Positions 27,312 through 35,984 of a stretch of DNA of 64,000 nt are shown piece by piece. Where the stretch lies: positions 186,001 through 250,000 of the forward strand of contig NZ_MTQO01000049.1 of NCBI RefSeq assembly GCF_001984155.1, in the 5' to 3' direction. The notes beneath the pieces were generated by a model. The model was not told the DNA's origin and ran no database searches. It saw only the letters and a list, made by a program, of their open reading frames with translations. Source of the stretch: Actinosynnema sp. ALI-1.44. Its GTDB lineage: Bacteria; Actinomycetota; Actinomycetes; Mycobacteriales; Pseudonocardiaceae. The translations under genes and the position numbers were made by a program. Position 1 is the stretch's first letter. Each line of letters starts with the position of its first letter.

Positions 27312-27699
27312 AGCCGTCCCTTCCTCACCACTGAACCGACAAAAATGCTCATCGCTCCGAACAGGCAAAGCGATACAGCCGACACCACACCGTTATGAAC
27401 CCAATTCGCTGCTTGCGACAACACCCTCGGCACTAGCAGAACCTTCTCAGCGCCTCGACGTCGTTCGACACAACACTGCTCGAAAACAAGTAACCTGTTG
27501 CTAACAGCGGCTGCCACTGTCCGACCATCACGGCTTCCACAATCCACCTAACACACGGAGCATCAGTGGCGACGCTTGCCCGACACGCCAAGCCAAACCT
27601 GCCCATGTCGCCATCGAACTGCTGTACCGGGCACCCCGTACTGGCAGCGCTCCACGGGATCGCACGCCCAGTCGCTGGACACCGGGCCGGGCGGCGTGC
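27312..27699. other. Upstream region of helicase gene, no gene seen
   Basis: About 390 bases lie between the helicase start and the first recognisable IS701 segment. The first ~100 bases should contain the helicase promoter. No repeat, RNA or coding family was recognised; the rest may be decayed transposase sequence. Confidence 0.45.
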
Positions 27700-28010
27700 G
27701 GCCGGTGGACTTCGACAGAAGACACCAGTACCTGCGGAGCGGGGCCGGGCGTTGATCGATCGGGAACGGTACCTGCCCAAGGAGTGGATTTCCGATCGGG
27801 AGCGCTGCCGCCGCGCCGGTATCCCGGTGAGGTGACGCTGGCGACCAAACCCTTTCTGGCGCAGCGGATGATTGAGCGCGCTAGGCACGGCGGGGTGCCG
27901 TTCGGGTGGGTCACCGGCGACGAGGCCTACGGCGTGGACACGAAGTTGCGGATGTGGCTGGAATCCGAGGACATCGCCCATGTCCTGGCGGTGCTCTGGC
28001 GCCGCATGAT
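27700..28010 (+). mobile_element. IS701-family transposase remnant
   Basis: Two frames together give the middle of an IS701-type DDE transposase: RGRALIDRERYLPKEW, then after a frameshift near 27830 ATKPFLAQRMIERARHG and VPFGWVTGDEAYGVDTKLRM. The GDEAYG motif carries a catalytic Asp. Neither end of the gene nor inverted repeats are recognisable. Sequence from 28010 to about 28260 remains open in one frame but has no signature. Confidence 0.7.
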
Positions 28011-28391
28011 CCTCTGGCAAATCACCAACTACCACCACGCCCTCGACAGGGAAGCCGACATCCGACGAGCACGCACAACCCTCCGAACCGAGTTCGGCCC
28101 GGCCTACAACAACCGCGACGTATCCGCAGCAGCCGGCCGTTTCGCACACGCGGAGCTGGTCCCAACCAGGTCACCGCCAGCTACCCCGGGCCCGCTGTCG
28201 TCCTTGCGCACGCGAGGTTGGCCCCCGTGGGATGCTGCCCTCTGCGCGACCTGAAGTCGTCACCAGGTTATGAATTCCCTATTCAGCAGCAACCGGAGCC
28301 ACCGCGTCAGGCGCGAACACGCCGCCATAGCCGTAGTGAACCCGTGAAGCGTTGCCGTTCCCTACCTCGCTCGTTCGGCATTCCCCCAGAA

Positions 28392-28426
28392 ACCCGCCGT
28401 GGCGACACTATCCACACACGGCGGGT
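28392..28426 (-). terminator. Rho-independent-like terminator after SUFU gene
   Basis: Perfect 10-base arms (ACCCGCCGTG at 28392-28401 and CACGGCGGGT at 28417-28426) enclose a 15-base loop. On the minus strand the stem is followed by TTTCT. It lies 14 bases past the SUFU stop at 28440, which fits a terminator for that gene. Confidence 0.65.
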
Positions 28427-28439
28427 CCAGGCGGCAACG

Positions 28440-29023
28440 CTAGAACACAGACGCTCGCCCGACGTCTAGCACGTCCGACCGACGTATCCGCAACACATCA
28501 ACCAACGCCTGGCCACCACACTTCGACGCATACCGCATCTCATTACCCGTCACCGGGATCAACGTCACCAACTGGAATCCACCATCCCCTCGCCCACCGT
28601 GGTCACCTCCGGCCGCAACCGATAGTTGATCTCCGCCTCAAAGCACGGGTGCAACGACGCGACCACCCCACCCATCTCCACACCACCCCGTGCCTCACCC
28701 GGCAACTCCACCACATCCTCCAACTCCAACCCCTTCCCCCGACGCACGACAACCTCGCACACGGCCGAGACGATCAACTCCGCATACACCCTCATACACG
28801 AATGCAACGAACACACCAGCTCCTCACCGAACGGCGCTTCATCGTTCAGATGCCGAAGGCCACTGCTCACCGCAGTCGTTACGCCATTGGTCTCGAAAAC
28901 ATGAAGGCTGTACCGATTCTCGTCCAGCAAGGGCGACAACGGCCTGCTGCCGACGTGACGACCCGCGTATCGCTGGACATGTTCGACCACGGTTGGCTTG
29001 CACTGTAGACACATGGAAACCAC
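28440..29023 (-). pseudogene. Suppressor-of-fused (SUFU) domain gene, frameshifted
   Basis: The frame from 29023 gives VEHVQRYAGRHVGSRPLSPL, SLHVFETNGVTTAVSSGLRH, LNDEAPFGEELVCSLH and EAEINYRLRPEVTTVGEGMV. It then stops after DSSW near 28565. The missing end continues at the same place in another frame as QLVTLIPVTGNEMRYASK, CGGQALVDVLRIRRSDVLD and a stop at 28440. One frameshift therefore separates the parts of an otherwise complete bacterial SUFU-like protein (~190 residues). Such proteins often act as immunity proteins in polymorphic-toxin systems. It could be a recent mutation or a sequencing error. Confidence 0.8.
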
Positions 29024-29254
29024 TGTCCCAGTCCGAAAAAATCATCACGACCCGCAAAGCCACGACTCCAGAATCTACGAATCGCACTCGCACGACTCCG
29101 CCCATACACCACGACAGAAAGGGCGCCGAACACCGTAGAATCAGCGTCGGCGAGGGAAAAAGGAGCTGACCTGTGGTCAAGAACTGGACACACGGCCACG
29201 CCGGACAAGACACATGCAACACCTGCGGCTGGCTGCCGGGGCCGCTGGAGGTGG

Positions 29255-29623
29255 TGGTCGAGTGGGACGTCAGCCTGAAGTGTTCGTTCGCCCGCTGGAG
29301 CCCGAGGAGGCCCAGCGCCTGGTCAAGATCACCCGGTCCACCCGCGACCGCGTCCGATTGCGGCGAGCCGGGATCGTGCTGGCTCGATGCAGCTCATCGC
29401 CGCCGGGGACAACCCAGACCGGCTCTGGCTGAACTGGATCGAGTGCGAGTTCACGGCACTGCGGTACGTCATTCTCGACGGCAGCGACTACCCCTCCCAC
29501 ACCGCCCAAGAGACCGCGATCGCCCGCTACATCCGGTGAACCAACAAGCACACCGCACCGAAACGACACTTCGCGGTCAACTCCAAGATCCGCAAACCCG
29601 ACTACCTACCCAACGTTGCTTGA
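29255..29623 (+). mobile_element. IS630-family transposase remnant (first copy)
   Basis: The N-terminal piece reads VFVRPLEPEEAQRLVKITRS and RDRVRLRRAGIVLAR. After ~29400 another frame gives the C-terminal piece LWLNWIECEFTALRYVILDG, then a stop-interrupted tail ending at the TGA 29621-29623. The central catalytic part is deleted. Codons after IARYIR include an in-frame stop, so this is non-functional. Confidence 0.75.
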
Positions 29624-29665
29624 AGCGGCACTAGTAGGGTGTCGCTGCTTAGTTCAGGTGCCTGT

Positions 29666-29673
29666 GGCTGGGA
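29666..29673. repeat. Target-site duplication, left copy
   Basis: GGCTGGGA directly precedes the left inverted repeat of the IS256-family element and is repeated at 31068-31075 directly after the right inverted repeat. Eight bases is the normal duplication length for IS256 elements. Confidence 0.85.
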
Positions 29674-29700
29674 GGGTCTGTCAAACGAGCGGTGTAACTC
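29674..29700 (+). repeat. IS256 left terminal inverted repeat
   Basis: 27 bases starting GGGTCTGTCAAACGAG. They match the reverse complement of 31041-31067 except at positions 4, 9 and 17. Confidence 0.9.
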
Positions 29701-29714
29701 GGGTTGAACGGTGG

Positions 29715-31034
29715 CTACTTGCGTCCGGCGGCCAGGCGGCCGTCGAAGGCGATCTCGAACGCGTTGAGGGCGGGTTTCCAGCGCATCATCCACCGTTTGC
29801 GGCCGGTGCCGGTCGGATCCAGGCTCATGATGGCCATGTAGACACACTTCAACGCGGCTTGTTCGTTGGGGAAGTGCCCGCGGGCTTTGACCGCGCGGCG
29901 GATGCGGGCGTTCACGCTTTCGATGGCGTTGGTCGAGCAGATCACCCGCCGGATCTCCGGATCGAAACTCAGGAACGGCACGAACTCAGCCCAGGTGTTG
30001 TCCCACAACCGAACGATCGCCGGATACCGGCCGCCCCAGGACTCGACGAACTCACTGAACCGTTCCTTCGCAGCAGCCTCAGTCGGGGCGGTATAGACCG
30101 GTTTCAGCGCCTTGGCGATGGCGTCCCGGTGCTGCCGGCCGGCATACCGGAAGCTGTTGCGCAGCAAGTGCACGATGCACGTCTGGGTGACCGCCCGAGG
30201 CCACACGGTGGTGATCGCGTCAGGCAGCCCGGTCAGCCCGTCACAGACCACCATCAACACATCCGCGACACCCCGGTTCTTCAACTCGGTCAGCACATGC
30301 AGCCAATACTTCGCGCCCTCACCGCCATCCCCGGCCCACAATCCCAAGATGTCCCGGCGGCCTTCACAGGTGACCGCCAGCGCGACGTAGATGGGCCGGT
30401 TGGCGACCTGTCCGTCGCGGATCTTGACGTAGATGGCGTCGATGAAGATCACGGGATAGACCGGGTCGAGCGGCCGGTTCTGCCATTCGACCATGCCCTC
30501 GATCACCTTGTCGGTGATGGTGGAGATGGTCTGGCGAGAGACCTCGGCGCCATACACCTCGGCCAGATGCGCCGAGATCTCCCCGGTCGTGAGGCCTTTG
30601 GCGGCCAGCGAGATGACCATCTCGTCGACCCCGGTCAGGCGTTTCTGCCGCTTGCCGACGATCTTGGGTTCGAAGCTGCTGTTGCGGTCGCGTGGGACGG
30701 TGATCTCGACCGGGCCGACATCGGTCAGCACGGTTTTCGACCGGGTGCCGTTGCGGGAGTTGCCGGTGTTGCGTCCGGCCGGGTCGTGCTTGTCATAGCC
30801 GAGGTGATCGGTCATCTCACCGTCCAGCGCGGACTCCAGCAGCCGCTTGGTCAGCTGCTGCAACACACCGCCCTCGCCGGTCAACTGCAGGCCACCAGCC
30901 TTCGCCCGGCTGACCAGATGGTTGATCAACTGCTCGTCCAGGCCGTCCAGACCAGCAGCCGCGGGGTTCGGGTTCTCAGCGTCCTCGGTGTTCGGCACGC
31001 CAGAGATCATGTCGTTCATCAGGTGCATCTCCAA
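29715..31034 (-). CDS. IS256-family transposase
   Basis: A 439-residue DDE transposase of the Mutator-like IS256 family. Visible hallmarks are TDHLGYDKHDPAGRNTGNSR, the PVIFIDAIYVKIRDGQV segment with the first catalytic Asp, LMVVCDGLTGLPDAI with the second, and the C-terminal RRVICSTNAIESVNARIRRA with the catalytic Glu. No stop or frameshift interrupts it, and it sits between good inverted repeats, so it is probably functional. The degenerate copy at bases 1-93 belongs to the same family. Confidence 0.95.
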   Translation of the reverse strand: MEMHLMNDMISGVPNTEDAENPNPAAAGLDGLDEQLINHLVSRAKAGGLQLTGEGGVLQQLTKRLLESALDGEMTDHLGYDKHDPAGRNTGNSRNGTRSKTVLTDVGPVEITVPRDRNSSFEPKIVGKRQKRLTGVDEMVISLAAKGLTTGEISAHLAEVYGAEVSRQTISTITDKVIEGMVEWQNRPLDPVYPVIFIDAIYVKIRDGQVANRPIYVALAVTCEGRRDILGLWAGDGGEGAKYWLHVLTELKNRGVADVLMVVCDGLTGLPDAITTVWPRAVTQTCIVHLLRNSFRYAGRQHRDAIAKALKPVYTAPTEAAAKERFSEFVESWGGRYPAIVRLWDNTWAEFVPFLSFDPEIRRVICSTNAIESVNARIRRAVKARGHFPNEQAALKCVYMAIMSLDPTGTGRKRWMMRWKPALNAFEIAFDGRLAAGRK

Positions 31035-31040
31035 GATCAG

Positions 31041-31067
31041 GAGTTACACCACTCGTTTTACAGTCCC
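31041..31067 (-). repeat. IS256 right terminal inverted repeat
   Basis: 27 bases whose reverse complement starts GGGACTGTAAAACGAG. They match the left end at 24 of 27 positions. Confidence 0.9.
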
Positions 31068-31075
31068 GGCTGGGA
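31068..31075. repeat. Target-site duplication, right copy
   Basis: GGCTGGGA, identical to 29666-29673, immediately outside the right inverted repeat. Confidence 0.85.
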
Positions 31076-31114
31076 GGCTGTTGTCATGGCCTCCCAGTTG
31101 AAGCGGCCGGTCAG

Positions 31115-31510
31115 GTGTCGGCGCGGGATCGTGAAGAGTTGCTCCGGCTGACCACCACGGGCGTGCGTCCCGCATCGTCGATCAGGCGGGCGCGGGTGCT
31201 GCTCGCGTTGGACACCTCGGTGGGCGAGCCCGATCCGAAGGACGTGATCGCGGCGCGGCTCGGGGTGTCAGGTGAGATACTGCGACTGGTCGCCAAGCGG
31301 TTCGCCGAGACCGGTGGTGACGTCCGTGCCACGATCTCTCGCAAGAAGCGCGAGCTTCCGCCGGTGCCGTCCCCGGTGACCGGTGAGGTCGAGGCCCGGC
31401 TGATCGCCTGGCGTGTTCACAGCCACCAGCCGGGCATGCCCGATGGTCGTTGCGGCTGCTGGAAAAACATGTCGAGCTCACCGAGGACATCCCGAACCTG
31501 GACCACCTGA
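31115..31510 (+). mobile_element. IS630-family transposase remnant (second copy)
   Basis: From GTG 31115 the frame reads REELLRLTTTGVRPASSIRR, VIAARLGVSGEILRLVAKRF and PPVPSPVTGEVEARLI, the helix-turn-helix N-terminal half of an IS630 transposase. At ~31400-31450 the frame changes (LRLLEKHVELTEDIPNLDH continues in another frame) and homology ends at ~31510, where P450-like sequence begins on the opposite strand. The catalytic half is lost. Its left end was split by the IS256 insertion. Confidence 0.75.
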
Positions 31511-31589
31511 TCACGGTGTTCAGCTCCGCGGTCGGCAACGCCCGTGCCGCAGCGCCCGCGGACGTCACCGGGAAGGCACTCGCCGAGGT

Positions 31590-31799
31590 GGTCTCGTGTC
31601 CCGCGACCACGATCAGCCGGGCCATCTCGACGAAGTCGTCGTGGCTGAGCTGCCCGGTGGCCGCGTACTGGGTCGCGACTCGCGACAGCAGGTCGTCGCC
31701 CGGGTTCTCGGCCAGCTCGGTGACCAGGCGGCCGAGGTACTCGGCCAGGCCGACGAAAGCTGTGCCCGCCTCGAAACCCCTGGACGGCTGGGGCGTCAT
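31590..31799 (-). pseudogene. Cytochrome P450 fragment
   Basis: About 70 codons read AFVGLAEYLGRLVTELAENP, DDLLSRVATQYAATGQLSHD and then DFVEMARLIVVAGHETTSA. This is the region leading into and including the oxygen-binding I-helix (AGHETT). The heme-Cys loop and ExxR segment are absent because the IS630 remnant abuts the 3' side, and the N-terminal half is also missing. It cannot encode an active enzyme. Confidence 0.75.
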
Positions 31800-31881
31800 C
31801 GGGTACCCGTGCCGGTACCCGATGCGCGTGCGCGACCGCCGGGGACGTCGTTCTTTCCCGCCTCGTCCTATGGTGGGTGGG

Positions 31882-32853
31882 TCAGCGTGTGAAAACGGCG
31901 TCGAGCATCGCTGCTTCGACTCGGTCGGCGGCGTGGCGCTGGCCCGCCGCGTTGGGGTGCACGAGCGCGAGCTCGTCGGAGCCGCGCCTGGTCAGGCCCT
32001 CCACCCACTTGTTCTCGTCGTCGCAGACACTGTGGTCCTTCGAGGACTCGTAGAGGTCGACGAACGTGGCGGCCTGTTGTGTGCCGGTCGACTTCTTGAT
32101 GCGCTCGTTGAGGGCTTCGAGCACGTTCTGGCGCAGCCAGTCCAGGTCGCTGCGGGTGATCTTGCCGAAGTGCTCGGTGTTGTCGTACTCGCACTTGGTG
32201 GTGTCGGCGGGGATGACTGCGGGGTAGCCGATCGTCAGGATCTTGGCCTTCGAGGCACGTTCGTGCAGCGCGGCCAGCATCCTGGTGTACTGCTGTTCCA
32301 CTGTGTCCAGGCGGGCCTGGATGTCTCCGGCGAACTTGTCCTTGCAGGGTGTGCCCTGGCCGTTGCCGGTCAGCGCGCACTGGCCGAGGATCTCGCCGAA
32401 CCCGAGGGTGTTGCCGCCCACCCCGACGGTGATCACGTCGGTGTCATCGCGCACCACGTCGTCCTGCGGGGCCACGGCGGGGAACGGGTAGTCCGGGTCT
32501 TCGATGCCGAAGACCGGCAGGTGATAGCCGAACGGCTCCTGGGCTTTGACGGTGACGTCTTCGATGGTGGCGCCGCCGCAGCTGACGTTGACCGCGTCGA
32601 ACAGCGAACCGAGATCACGTTCGATGATCACCGGGTAGGACTGGTCGGTGCGTTGACAACCGTCACGGGGCACCTCGTAGGTGTTGCCCGCGGCCCCGAC
32701 CACCCCGGCGGTGTAGGAGTCGCCCAGGGCCACCCACTGAAAATCCGCCCTGGCGGCCGGGTCCGCCCCAGCCGGGGCCCCTACCGCGAGACCACTGGCG
32801 GCCAGCGCCACCGAGCACCCCAGCACAGCCACACGAGTACTGAAACCTGTCAC
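31882..32853 (-). CDS. Secreted SGNH/GDSL-family hydrolase
   Basis: A 323-residue exported esterase/lipase. The signal peptide is VAVLGCSVALAASGLAVGAP. Block I is WVALGDSYTAG with the nucleophile Ser. VSCGGATIEDV supplies the oxyanion Gly and VGVGGNTLGF the Asn. The catalytic His is in ELALVHPNAAGQ. Several cysteines suggest disulfides, as in Streptomyces SGNH lipases. The GTG at 32853 has GGAGG four bases upstream and is preferred to ATG 32880. Substrate is unknown. It stands alone between the IS debris and the nuclease operon. Confidence 0.9.
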   Translation of the reverse strand: MTGFSTRVAVLGCSVALAASGLAVGAPAGADPAARADFQWVALGDSYTAGVVGAAGNTYEVPRDGCQRTDQSYPVIIERDLGSLFDAVNVSCGGATIEDVTVKAQEPFGYHLPVFGIEDPDYPFPAVAPQDDVVRDDTDVITVGVGGNTLGFGEILGQCALTGNGQGTPCKDKFAGDIQARLDTVEQQYTRMLAALHERASKAKILTIGYPAVIPADTTKCEYDNTEHFGKITRSDLDWLRQNVLEALNERIKKSTGTQQAATFVDLYESSKDHSVCDDENKWVEGLTRRGSDELALVHPNAAGQRHAADRVEAAMLDAVFTR

Positions 32854-33411
32854 AATTCCTCCAAAATGGACCGGCATCACGTCGTTCTGACCGTAGACAG
32901 GTGATCACACAACGAACAAGGGCGAACACAGACAGTCACCCGGACGTGGGCATTGCGCGTCTGGATCGGACCGCCCGGCCAGGTCGACTACCCGGCAACC
33001 GAGCCTGGCCGCGCCCGAAGTCGTCGCCGCGCGGCGGCGACCCGATGCTGCAGGTTCACGCGCATCGCACATCTTGGTACGCGGTCGCCACCGTTGCTGC
33101 CGACCACCACGCGTCGCCATCGCTGTCGACGTGCTCCACCACACCGGACTGCACCCAATTCGCTCCCTGCGGGGCTTTCGATCACCGCAACCGCTCGAGG
33201 CGGACTGCACGACTTCCCAAGGTTACCTAGGGAAGTGTCTCTCGGCCGGGCCACCCCTGAGGAAAGCGGCGTGCTCGACCCGCACCCCGCGGTGCTCGGC
33301 GGGACTCGCCGCCGACGAACACCTTCAGTCCTTTGTGTACACCCGCAACGGGCGCACGCCCTCATGCTCAGTCCGCTGTTCGCCCTCTCCGCCGTACGCT
33401 GTACCGGGTCG
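32854..33411. other. 558-base non-coding stretch
   Basis: No coding family was recognised on either strand. The region upstream of the SGNH gene should hold its promoter. It contains a 25-base near-perfect palindrome (33212-33236), listed separately. Confidence 0.5.
33212..33236. promoter_or_regulatory. 25-base near-perfect palindrome
   Basis: Arms ACTTCCCAAGG and CCTAGGGAAGT flank TTA and pair at 10 of 11 positions. The hyphenated palindrome looks like a dimer-binding operator. It lies ~180 bases beyond the end of the nuclease gene and ~360 bases upstream of the SGNH hydrolase start. No regulator gene is adjacent. Confidence 0.4.
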
Positions 33412-35256
33412 TCAACAACCGACGAACGAGAAGCCGCCACTGGAAGCCTGCAACACCGTGACATTGGGCACGAATGTGGAGCACTGCCATCCGGCGTTGC
33501 TCTGCGCGTGCACGATGATCCCGACGGGTAGCAGGTCCTGGGTGGCGTAGAGGGGCCGTACGACCATGTACACCGGGTCGCCTGCCGTGACACGGCGAGC
33601 GATCGTGCTTTCCACCAGTCCCGACATCCATGCGTTGTTCGTCGGCTCCTGGTAGCAGGGAACGAAGTTGCGCAGGTCCGTGTCCGAACCGTTCAGTTGG
33701 TGGCCGATCAGGTGACAGCGGGCCATCCCCTCGTCGGTGCGGAGTCCCGGCAGCGGGAAGCCGAGGCTGGGACGACCAGGACCGGCGACGGTGACGACGC
33801 ACGCCTCCGCACCGGTTGCGCGATAGCGGAACCCGTCCGGCACCCGGATCTCCTCCAGTGCGCCGTAGTCCTGCCAGTTCGCGGTGCAGCGTTTCGGGGC
33901 GGGTTTGGGGGCGTGGTCGGGAACGGCTCTCGGACTGTCTTCGCCGGGCCATGGCCGAGGCATGGTGATTCCCTGCGGCAGGCCGGATCCGTTGTGCCCG
34001 GGGATGGTACTCGTCCCGGCCTGCCGGCCATTGTCGGTAACCTGCCTCATGTCCGTGGCGAGCTTCAGGGCCTGAGGTGCGGGCGTCGGCACGGACGGCC
34101 GCGTCGGCGTTGGGCTGTTCGTCGGAGCCGGTATCGTGTCGACCGCGTCGATGACGATTCTTTTGCCGTCGACGACGGCCGTTGCCGTGCCGCCGCGCCG
34201 GATGGCCTCGTCGAACGGCTGCTGGCCCGGTTCGGTCGCGGTGGGCCGGATCGCAAGGGCGGTGTAGGTCCCGGTCGATTTGCGGACCAGACCGTCGTAG
34301 GTTTGGTAGGGGGTCAGTCGCGTGACCTGGTCGACGGACAGCCCGGACACCGCCTCGGGTGTCAGGACCGCGTTGACCTGCCGCTTGTCGACGAGGCGGG
34401 AGTTGTCCACGGCGTAGGAGTCGAGCGCGTCGCTGTCCTGTTTGCGGGAGACGGGGTCGCCGCCGTCGTCCGCCGGGTTGCCGATGTAGCCCGTCCGACT
34501 GGCGGGGCTGTCCTGGTCACCGCCCGGAGTCCGCCGCGGGACTTCCTGCGTCTGGGACGCCATGGCGGACTGGAGTTCCTCCATCGCCTGCTCGAGTAGT
34601 TCCTGGATGACGTCAGCGAGTTGCTCACCCTCGGTCTTGAGCGCGTCGATCCGGGAGCGCAGTTGCCGCTTCTCGGTCTCGAGCGCCCTTCCCTCGTTGT
34701 CCACTGCGGATCGCTCGGCGGCGAGCTGCGACTTCTCGCCTTCCAGTTGCGCGTTCTCCGCCTTGAGCGCGTCCTGCTCGGACCTGAGCTGGTTCGTTTC
34801 CGCGTCGTACGCCCTGGCCTCGGCCGCCTGGCGAGGCAGCTCGAACACGTGTGGCTTGGCGTTGTGCGCGTCGATCTTCGCGTTCAACGCGGTGGCTTTC
34901 GCAGTGAAGGCAGCGGCCTTCGTGTTCCAGGCACTGGTCTTCTGATCGCACGCGGCGCTCTTCTGGTTGTGCGCGTCGATTTTTCCGTTCTGCTGCTGGA
35001 CCTCGGCGACCAGAGCCTCTTTCCGCTGCTGGAGTGCTACGACGCGGTTCTGCAGCGACGTCACCTGCGCTTCGAGGCCGGGAATGGTTTTCAGGAACCC
35101 GCCCAGGACACGCGGCCCGAGGTCACCGACGTCGGGCGTGGGAAGCGTCGCCACTGGAGGCGGCTGGGCCGCTGTCGCGTTGTGGGTGGGGCCCAGCACA
35201 ATGGCCGCAGCGAGGAGGACGACCAGCTTCGACGCGGTCCTGGGGATCATCGTCAC
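33412..35256 (-). CDS. Secreted coiled-coil protein with DNA/RNA non-specific nuclease domain
   Basis: A 614-residue exported protein. A signal peptide (~1-30) precedes a long coiled coil (~55-225) rich in Gln, Lys and Glu. A linker with a fungal-RNase-like DUF (~275-385) and a Pro/Thr-rich spacer follow. The C-terminal ~110 residues match the beta-beta-alpha metal nuclease fold (Endonuclease NS-2 type): MARCHLIGHQLNGSDTDLRN, FVPCYQEPTNNAWMSGLVES, then VYMVVRPLY. The expected RGH is RCH, keeping the catalytic His. This is the layout of a secreted polymorphic toxin. It overlaps the upstream sensor gene by four bases. No obvious nuclease immunity gene is adjacent. Confidence 0.8.
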   Translation of the reverse strand: MTMIPRTASKLVVLLAAAIVLGPTHNATAAQPPPVATLPTPDVGDLGPRVLGGFLKTIPGLEAQVTSLQNRVVALQQRKEALVAEVQQQNGKIDAHNQKSAACDQKTSAWNTKAAAFTAKATALNAKIDAHNAKPHVFELPRQAAEARAYDAETNQLRSEQDALKAENAQLEGEKSQLAAERSAVDNEGRALETEKRQLRSRIDALKTEGEQLADVIQELLEQAMEELQSAMASQTQEVPRRTPGGDQDSPASRTGYIGNPADDGGDPVSRKQDSDALDSYAVDNSRLVDKRQVNAVLTPEAVSGLSVDQVTRLTPYQTYDGLVRKSTGTYTALAIRPTATEPGQQPFDEAIRRGGTATAVVDGKRIVIDAVDTIPAPTNSPTPTRPSVPTPAPQALKLATDMRQVTDNGRQAGTSTIPGHNGSGLPQGITMPRPWPGEDSPRAVPDHAPKPAPKRCTANWQDYGALEEIRVPDGFRYRATGAEACVVTVAGPGRPSLGFPLPGLRTDEGMARCHLIGHQLNGSDTDLRNFVPCYQEPTNNAWMSGLVESTIARRVTAGDPVYMVVRPLYATQDLLPVGIIVHAQSNAGWQCSTFVPNVTVLQASSGGFSFVGC

Positions 35257-35984
35257 CCGCTGACCTTGCCGGCGAACATGTCGGCTAAGACCGCCGCGCC
35301 CTGCCTGCCGTCACCCGCTACGCAAACCGCCACCTGCAGCACTGCCTTTCCCTTCAACCGCGCCTGCCGGTAGCAGGCCCACCCGTTGCCGCCGTCCTGG
35401 GTCGCCGTCCAGCCGAGGGCGTCCGTTGTCGCCGAATCGACCGCGTACGTCCATTTCGAGGCACGCTGGCTGCCGTTGGCACGCACGGCGGACCTGCACC
35501 CCTTCAGCCCCTCGGTCAGCCCATCGAACACTTGACGCGCCCGGTCATTGTCCGGATACATGCCAAGCACCTGGGTCACGGTGTGCTCAGACACCGCCTT
35601 GGAGTCCTGATAGGTCACAGATCCGAACGTCGTCCATCCGCGTGCGTACACCGCCTGCGTCGCAGGGCCGACAGCGACCACGCAGTTGGCCGGGTCGGCT
35701 GCCAGAACGGGCGGAGGCTCGCTCGAGCTCTGCGCGGGCACCAGGGTCTCGCCGACCACGCCGCTGACCTGGTCGGCAGTGAGTACGGCCGCCTGCACTG
35801 TTCCTGGCGCCGCGTACGTGTCAGACGGCCACAACCACCAGCCGAGCCCGACACCGATCACCACACCGACCGCGATGACGACGATGATCACCCGTCGGCG
35901 CCTCCTCGGCCGGCGAGGGGCCGACGGCGCTGAAACGGGCCACCCCGACGTTCCTCCCGCGCTGGGGACCCGTATCTGGCTCAT
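35253..35984 (-). CDS. Membrane-anchored PknH-like sensor-domain protein
   Basis: A 243-residue protein. A basic cytoplasmic N-terminus (RRPRRRRR) leads into one membrane segment (VIIVVIAVGVVIGVGLGWWL), then a PknH-C-like extracellular domain of ~180 residues. Paired cysteines are visible (PANCVVAVG, GLKGCRSAVR, NGWACYRQARL, VAVCVAG). In kinases such as PknH this domain senses extracellular signals; here it stands without a kinase. Its stop overlaps the ATG of the secreted nuclease gene (ATGA), so the two are coupled and the anchored domain may chaperone, tether or neutralise the nuclease (inference). Confidence 0.82.
   Translation of the reverse strand: MSQIRVPSAGGTSGWPVSAPSAPRRPRRRRRVIIVVIAVGVVIGVGLGWWLWPSDTYAAPGTVQAAVLTADQVSGVVGETLVPAQSSSEPPPVLAADPANCVVAVGPATQAVYARGWTTFGSVTYQDSKAVSEHTVTQVLGMYPDNDRARQVFDGLTEGLKGCRSAVRANGSQRASKWTYAVDSATTDALGWTATQDGGNGWACYRQARLKGKAVLQVAVCVAGDGRQGAAVLADMFAGKVSG

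Larger units (their letters stand above)
29674..31067 (-). mobile_element. Intact IS256-family insertion sequence
   Basis: A 1,394-base element with 27-base terminal inverted repeats matching at 24 positions (29674-29700 and 31041-31067, beginning GGGTCTG and GGGACTG). It is flanked by identical 8-base direct repeats GGCTGGGA. It contains one full-length transposase gene. Joining the sequence outside the duplications restores a continuous left end for the IS630 copy that follows, so it inserted into that older element. Confidence 0.92.

Noticed and set aside
27433-28149. 238-codon minus-strand frame
   Set aside because: Recognisable IS701 sequence is on the opposite strand; no similarity in this frame.
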